Below, piece after piece: positions 59,871 to 64,000 of a stretch of 64,000 bases of DNA. A program made the translations under genes and the position numbers. How positions within the stretch are numbered: position 1 is the first letter of the stretch; the number at the start of each line of letters is the position of its first letter. Origin of the DNA: Paenibacillus caseinilyticus (GTDB taxonomy: Bacteria; Bacillota; Bacilli; Paenibacillales; NBRC-103111); contig NZ_JAQAGY010000009.1 of NCBI RefSeq assembly GCF_027533645.1, forward strand, positions 124,001-188,000. Reading direction: 5' to 3'. The notes beneath the pieces were generated by a model, which saw nothing but the letters and a program-made list of their open reading frames with translations, had not been told where the DNA came from and did not search any database.

Positions 59871-59908
59871 AAACGCTACTGACACACCGTTGTCAGTAGC
59901 GTTTTTTT
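59871..59908 (+). terminator. Strong orphan terminator
   Basis: AAACGCTACTGACA pairs with TGTCAGTAGCGTTT, then TTTTT. No intact plus-strand gene precedes it. Confidence 0.85.
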
Positions 59909-59946
59909 ATAATCGGTGTATGTAAACATAGAGGAGTGAGTAATAA

Positions 59947-60351
59947 ATGCATTTTGCTTCTGTACGCATCATTACCGACGACGTGGACCGTCTCGTCGAG
60001 TTCTATGAGAAAGTCATGGGTGTTTCGGCGGAGCGCCCCGCGCCAGTCTTTGCGGAACTCGTTGCGTCATCGTTCACCCTGGCGATCGGCCACTCCCAGA
60101 CGGTGCAGCTGTTCGGCGCTGGTTCCGCAGTGGCGGCCGACAATCACACTGTCATTCTCGAGTTCCGCGTCCACGATGTCGATGCCGAATACGAGCGCTT
60201 GAAGCCGTTTGTCGAGGAGTGGGTAAAGGAACCAACCACGATGCCGTGGGGGAACCGTGCTGTACTGTTTCGCGACCCCGACGGCAATCTGGTTAACCTC
60301 TTCGCGCCGGTAACCGAGGAAGCGATCAAACGGTTCAGCGATAGGCGTTGA
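59947..60351 (+). CDS. VOC-superfamily protein
   Basis: 134 aa. SVRIITDDVDRLVEFYEKVMGV at the N-terminus and AVLFRDPDGNLVNLF near the end define the two glyoxalase-type modules. GAGGAG precedes the ATG. GC-rich again, unlike the cassettes. Enzyme or binding protein of unknown substrate. Confidence 0.85.
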   Translation: MHFASVRIITDDVDRLVEFYEKVMGVSAERPAPVFAELVASSFTLAIGHSQTVQLFGAGSAVAADNHTVILEFRVHDVDAEYERLKPFVEEWVKEPTTMPWGNRAVLFRDPDGNLVNLFAPVTEEAIKRFSDRR

Positions 60352-60529
60352 CGGACGGTTGAAGTAGGTGAGGCCTCAGCTCCTGCTCGGTTATGTAAAT
60401 GAACAGGGAGCAGCACCATGGTGATATGCTCCCCTTACGGTAGACAGGTGAAATAATAAAATCCTGCTACGGTAACTTCTGGCCTCTCCCTGAATCAGTT
60501 GAACAAACGAATTCAAATGGAGGGAATTC

Positions 60530-60877
60530 ATGCATTGGAGTAAAATGGCATGGCTGTCAATGGTCGTTTACTTTTTTCTATATGGCCCGCTGTGGATTTA
60601 CATCGTTACAGACCGATTCCATCCGGCGGTAACGGTAGTGTGTCTGGTGATTGGGCTATTCCTGATGCTCAGAAGAAATTATGTTACGTTCAAAGACATG
60701 ATCTCTCATCCATTCACCGCTGTTGAAATTTTACTCGCAGCTGCATTGAACGTCCTGATCTTCTCTCCTGTTGTGCCGTCCCGAATGAAAGCAGCGATTT
60801 TCGTGATCTCACTCCTTCTCTATGTCCCCACTTTCTTCAAGCTGCTGGACATTTCACAGAAAAAACAAAGAAGCTGA
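60530..60877 (+). CDS. Small membrane protein
   Basis: 115 aa with four hydrophobic stretches (about residues 8-27, 32-47, 63-80, 88-106) and a basic KKQRS end. TGGAGGG precedes the ATG. Family not recognised. Confidence 0.7.
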   Translation: MHWSKMAWLSMVVYFFLYGPLWIYIVTDRFHPAVTVVCLVIGLFLMLRRNYVTFKDMISHPFTAVEILLAAALNVLIFSPVVPSRMKAAIFVISLLLYVPTFFKLLDISQKKQRS

Positions 60878-60879
60878 CC

Positions 60880-60973
60880 CCGTTTCACGAGTAAGAGCGG
60901 ATAAAGTTCTGCCCCTCCGTTCGGGCAAACTGCTTCCTTGATTGGTTTAACTATCGTTCTTCGTCAGGTTAAT
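60880..60973 (-). repeat. attC-like site K
   Basis: 29-bp motif at 60945-60973, 23 bp past the stop of the minus-strand gene at 60997. Inner stem GCCC-N8-GGGC with AAGTTC.../...AAACTGCTT. Left arm GCTGAC...ACGAGTAAGAG resembles the reversed right arm. Shares GACGAAGAACGATAGTT with site B. Confidence 0.65.
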
Positions 60974-60996
60974 CAACTGGTGTAACGAATGTAAGG

Positions 60997-61935
60997 TTAC
61001 TGAACACTTTTCCACTCGACGTCCAACAAATCAAGTTGTATCGCAGCAGCAGCTGTTGCTACACTCGATGCGGCGGATATTAATTGAAATGGGGCTCCAG
61101 CTGCATCTCCTGCTGAGTAGACGCCTGGAACATTCGTCCGCCCCATCGGATCAGTGACAATTTTCACAACCGGTCCATGATCGGATAACTCGCAACCCAG
61201 TCTTTCTGGGAATGTTGTACTCTGGATCAAAGTGGGCGAAAAGAAAATTCCCTCACATTTCACCGGTGCATTTGATCGGAAGGTGATAAGGTTCACATAC
61301 CCTTGGATCGATTCAATCCGTTTAATTTCATCTTGAACGGCGTGAACACCGTGAAGCTCTAAGTCTGTGAGTTGATCGGAGGACAATAACTGTGAACCGT
61401 TGGTGAGTAGTGTAACGTATTTGGTCCAACCCGATATCATCTTCACGAAATGTAGATTCAAATCATTTGGGGCAATAACACAGATATGCTTGTCACGCAA
61501 TTCCCAGCCGTCACAAAATGGACAGACAAATGCACTGGTTCCATACACCTCGACAAGTCCTTCAATATTCGGCAACACATCTTTCATGCCGGTGGCAAAC
61601 AAGATTTTTCGACTGCGGGCAGCGGCTCCAGGACCCGCTAAAAGCAGATGGAAATCCTCGTCACTTCCAGTCACAGACTTCACAATACCTGATTCAAAAA
61701 TGACCGAAGGGTATTTTGAAATTTGCTCCTTTGCAATACTGCGAAACTCAGCGGGGGTGATTCCATCCCTTGTTAGAAAACCATGAGACTCTCGAGTCAC
61801 TCGGTTTCGTGGCAATTCTTCATCAATCACCAGTACGCTTCTACGTGAACGCCCCAGTACCAAAGCGGCATTGAGTCCTGCAGGGCCGCCGCCAACAATT
61901 GCGACATCATATGTTTCATTCGTATGTTTCTTCAT
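60997..61935 (-). CDS. Thioredoxin-reductase-like FAD/disulfide oxidoreductase
   Basis: 312 aa. FAD loop VAIVGGGPAGLNAALVLGRS, redox CPFC (FVCPFCDGWEL) and C-terminal GVYSAGDAAGAPFQLISAAS match TrxB-type enzymes. The usual NADPH motif GxGxxA is replaced by VIAPNDLNLHF, so the electron donor may differ. GGGAGG precedes the ATG. Upstream on the same strand lies an Rrf2 regulator, with an ATAGAC/GTCTAT dyad in between. Its 3' end carries attC-like site K. Confidence 0.85.
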   Translation of the reverse strand: MKKHTNETYDVAIVGGGPAGLNAALVLGRSRRSVLVIDEELPRNRVTRESHGFLTRDGITPAEFRSIAKEQISKYPSVIFESGIVKSVTGSDEDFHLLLAGPGAAARSRKILFATGMKDVLPNIEGLVEVYGTSAFVCPFCDGWELRDKHICVIAPNDLNLHFVKMISGWTKYVTLLTNGSQLLSSDQLTDLELHGVHAVQDEIKRIESIQGYVNLITFRSNAPVKCEGIFFSPTLIQSTTFPERLGCELSDHGPVVKIVTDPMGRTNVPGVYSAGDAAGAPFQLISAASSVATAAAAIQLDLLDVEWKSVQ

Positions 61936-61971
61936 GTTCAGAAACCTCCCTCATTTAAAATTAGAACCTTA

Positions 61972-61990
61972 ATAGACTTTTAATGTCTAT
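61972..61990 (-). promoter_or_regulatory. Candidate Rrf2 operator
   Basis: ATAGAC-N7-GTCTAT, 37 bp upstream of the oxidoreductase start, within its promoter region. Confidence 0.5.
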
Positions 61991-62155
61991 AATTAGGGCG
62001 GATTTGTTAACTCCTAGAGTTCTTAACAGGGACGACAATGATCAATATCCATCGTACTCCACTATGATCATCTGGGTTTCCCATTCTTGTAGTCATTATA
62101 AAATAGATATTATCGACTAATTATGTCCACGATTAAACGGCATAAAATACGGATT

Positions 62156-62554
62156 TTACTCCGTCTTCGCTAACTTGATTAAGTCAGCTATTTTTTTATG
62201 CTTTAGATAATCCTCCATCTGACGTTCTGCGTCGATCACAACCTGCTGAATCAGACATTGGCTTCCGTGATCCAAGCTGCATTCAAACAAAGAAGCGGTA
62301 CCTTCGATCGCTTGGATGACATCAAGAAAGGAAATATCCTCCCCCCGCTGTCTGAGACGATACCCGCCGTGTACACCAGAAACAGACTGAATTAATCCTG
62401 CTTTAACGAGTTGTGCCATCATCTTAGACAGATAAGTTCGCGACACGCTTAGCTTCTCAGCAAGCATTTGAACTCCTATAGGCTTATCGGAATCTGACAT
62501 AACGAGATATAGCATCGCATGAAGCGCATAGTCGGTTGCTTGAGAATATTTCAT
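62156..62554 (-). CDS. Rrf2-family transcriptional regulator
   Basis: 132 aa. Winged helix (MKYSQATDYALHAMLYLVMS, LSVSRTYLSKMMAQLVKAGL, SGVHGGYRL) and a dimerisation helix with DVIQAIEG. Only two cysteines in the C-terminal part (FECSLDHGSQC), fewer than Fe-S types, so it may sense thiols or redox state. GGAGG 6 bp before ATG 62554. Probably regulates the adjacent oxidoreductase. Confidence 0.88.
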   Translation of the reverse strand: MKYSQATDYALHAMLYLVMSDSDKPIGVQMLAEKLSVSRTYLSKMMAQLVKAGLIQSVSGVHGGYRLRQRGEDISFLDVIQAIEGTASLFECSLDHGSQCLIQQVVIDAERQMEDYLKHKKIADLIKLAKTE

Positions 62555-62610
62555 TCGCCGCCTCCATCGTCGACTTGATGTATCTAGAATAGCCATGTTT
62601 ATACACTAAG

Positions 62611-63756
62611 TCAAGTATTCTTACTGCCTATAGGCAGATAAACGGTAAATATAGTGCCTACATCATGCTGACTAGCAACGCGGATGAAACCGCCGTGGGC
62701 TCTTACAAAATGATGGACGATGGATAATCCCAGCCCCGTTCCGCCTGTATGACGCGAACGGGCCTTTTCCACACGATAAAAACGATCGAACAGGTGAGGA
62801 AGCTCTTCCGCTGGAATACCGATGCCGGTGTCAATTATTGAGACACATGCATAGACCGCGTTCTGATCCATGACACTATCTTCAATTACGACCGAAATCT
62901 TTCCGCCTTCCGCCGTATACCGGATTGCATTGGTCAACAAATTGATAAATACCTGCGTGATCCGTCTCGCATCAGCCATCACTATCACTGGCCTCGTGTT
63001 CGATGAGAGGCAGATTGCCAGTCCGTTCTCCTCCGCCTCCATTTTCACATCATCCACAATTTGTTCAAGTCTCGCCGTCAGATCTAGCGGTTTGCGATCC
63101 AATGTTAACCGGCCCGCCTCAGCCAATGATAGAACATGTAGATCTTCCACCAACAGGCTCAAGCGGATCACTTCGTCATGAAGTCTGAGCAGCATTTCCG
63201 GAGAGACGTATTGGCCGGCCTGTTGGGCATTTTCCAATTTTAGCTGCATAATGGACAGCGGCGTGCGAAGCTCGTGAGCAACATCAGCCACCAATCTTCT
63301 GCGGGCTTCCTCGGCTTCACGCAAACGAAATGTCATATCATTGAACGTTATGGCGACTTTCCCATACTCATCTTTCGTGTCTACAGGTACTTTGACGTTC
63401 AGGTCGCCCTGCGCCACGCGCTCTATGGCGGCTATAAGCTTTTTGAGCGGGAGGGTCAGCACCCCCGAAATCCAAAAATTGAAGAACAACCCGATCGCAA
63501 CAAAAAAGAACAAGCGCATGCCGTGTGTGACATTAAGCAGTGCGCTCAACCGCATATTTTCAAGGAAATAAGATTTAAAGATTTCGATTTGCTCTTCGGG
63601 CGTGGCACCCAAATAGTTGGCATCGATTTGTTCCTTTTGAAATTGATCGATCAAGCCGCCTGTGTAAACTTGCGTTGTAAGGGAGAAAGTGATACTCACA
63701 GTAAGCACGAGCAGTCCCATATAGGCAAATATTTTCATGCGGACCGTCATCTTCAT
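62611..63756 (-). CDS. Membrane sensor histidine kinase
   Basis: 381 aa: two membrane helices (about 8-30 and 80-100) flanking an extracellular loop, HAMP (LPLKKLIAAIERVAQGDLNV), HisKA with H in VADVAHELRTPLSIM, and HATPase_c (INLLTNAIRYT, DTGIGIPAEEL, GTGLGLSIV). Its ATG overlaps the stop of the upstream regulator by 4 bp. BaeS/ResE-like; signal unknown. Confidence 0.92.
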   Translation of the reverse strand: MKMTVRMKIFAYMGLLVLTVSITFSLTTQVYTGGLIDQFQKEQIDANYLGATPEEQIEIFKSYFLENMRLSALLNVTHGMRLFFFVAIGLFFNFWISGVLTLPLKKLIAAIERVAQGDLNVKVPVDTKDEYGKVAITFNDMTFRLREAEEARRRLVADVAHELRTPLSIMQLKLENAQQAGQYVSPEMLLRLHDEVIRLSLLVEDLHVLSLAEAGRLTLDRKPLDLTARLEQIVDDVKMEAEENGLAICLSSNTRPVIVMADARRITQVFINLLTNAIRYTAEGGKISVVIEDSVMDQNAVYACVSIIDTGIGIPAEELPHLFDRFYRVEKARSRHTGGTGLGLSIVHHFVRAHGGFIRVASQHDVGTIFTVYLPIGSKNT

Positions 63757-64000
63757 GAACGTTCACCGAATCGGTACCCGAAGCCATATACCGTTTGGAT
63801 ATATTGAGGATTGGCAGGATCGTCTCCCAGTTTGCGGCGAAGATTCCGGATATGGGAATCCATCGTTCTTTCGTATCCCATGTACTCATTATCCAAAGCA
63901 GCATTTAATAATTGCAAACGGCTAAAGACAATACCGGGACGACCCGCCAGAGTGAATAGAATTTTGAATTCGGTAGGTGTCAATTGGATTTCCTGACCGT
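63753..64000 (-). CDS. OmpR-type response regulator, C-terminal part (cut by window edge)
   Basis: Only the winged-helix DNA-binding domain is inside the window: GQEIQLTPTEFKILFTLAGR, then NEYMGYERTMDSHIRNLRRK and IQTVYGFGYRFG. The receiver domain lies beyond 64000. Upstream of and overlapping the kinase gene, so they form an operon. Confidence 0.9.
   Translation of the reverse strand, partial: GQEIQLTPTEFKILFTLAGRPGIVFSRLQLLNAALDNEYMGYERTMDSHIRNLRRKLGDDPANPQYIQTVYGFGYRFGERS

Noticed and set aside
51824..60973. Reading the 29-bp motifs as simple transcription terminators
   Set aside because: They lack U-tracts and strong GC stems, and their sequence rather than just their fold is conserved across copies.
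1..64000. CRISPR arrays, tRNA and rRNA genes
   Set aside because: No regularly spaced direct repeats with unique spacers and no tRNA or rRNA signatures were found by reading.

Overview
The window looks like chromosome from a spore-forming, soil-type Paenibacillus (Bacillales). The backbone is GC-rich and ribosome binding sites are strong AAGGAGG types. Many genes resemble Bacillus families (YheC/YheD spore-coat protein, DesK/DesR, YfmM-type ABC-F, YdjO, cold-shock protein, barnase/barstar, YesT-type esterase). Large secreted polysaccharide-degrading enzymes fit a Paenibacillus of the mucilaginosus kind, but the species is a guess. No tRNA, rRNA or CRISPR was seen.

Positions 1-51600 are ordinary chromosome made of short operons closed by strong intrinsic terminators. 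They contain a phosphoesterase, VOC and DinB proteins, a collagen-like protein and a YheC/YheD protein; a TetR-controlled MFS/DoxX operon; an erythromycin-esterase-like lipoprotein behind a possible attenuator; a sensor-domain protein followed by a one-chain histidine kinase/response regulator; a 1219-aa secreted glycosidase; barnase and barstar; a cohesin/FN3 secreted protein; a rhamnogalacturonan pair (GH106-like plus YesT-like esterase); several transporters (flippase, MATE, EamA, MFS); YfmM, YdjO and Csp; a secreted protein of four ~100-aa repeats; DesKR; a family-8 polysaccharide lyase; and a TetR/SDR/imine-reductase-like cluster. The carbohydrate enzymes (GH50/GH42-like, GH106-like, YesT, PL8) point to degradation of plant or algal polysaccharide. 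An interspersed repeat of about 105 bp occurs five times plus one split copy, usually right next to an intrinsic terminator.

Positions 51800-61000 differ sharply. Base composition turns AT-rich and small minus-strand genes (membrane proteins, lipoproteins, DUF7660-like, DUF3221-like, immunity-like) follow one another. Almost every one is followed at its 3' end by the same 29-bp motif, part of an imperfect palindrome with two simple-site arms. I count ten copies plus one degenerate. This is the architecture of an integron-type gene-cassette array with attC-like sites. A decayed tyrosine recombinase lies inside it. An IS110-family element appears to have inserted into one of the sites, the behaviour known for the IS1111-attC group. 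An integron-like array in a Paenibacillus would be unusual and is the main discovery candidate here.

Positions 61000-64000 return to a thioredoxin-reductase-like gene with an Rrf2 regulator, and an OmpR/HK two-component pair cut by the window end.
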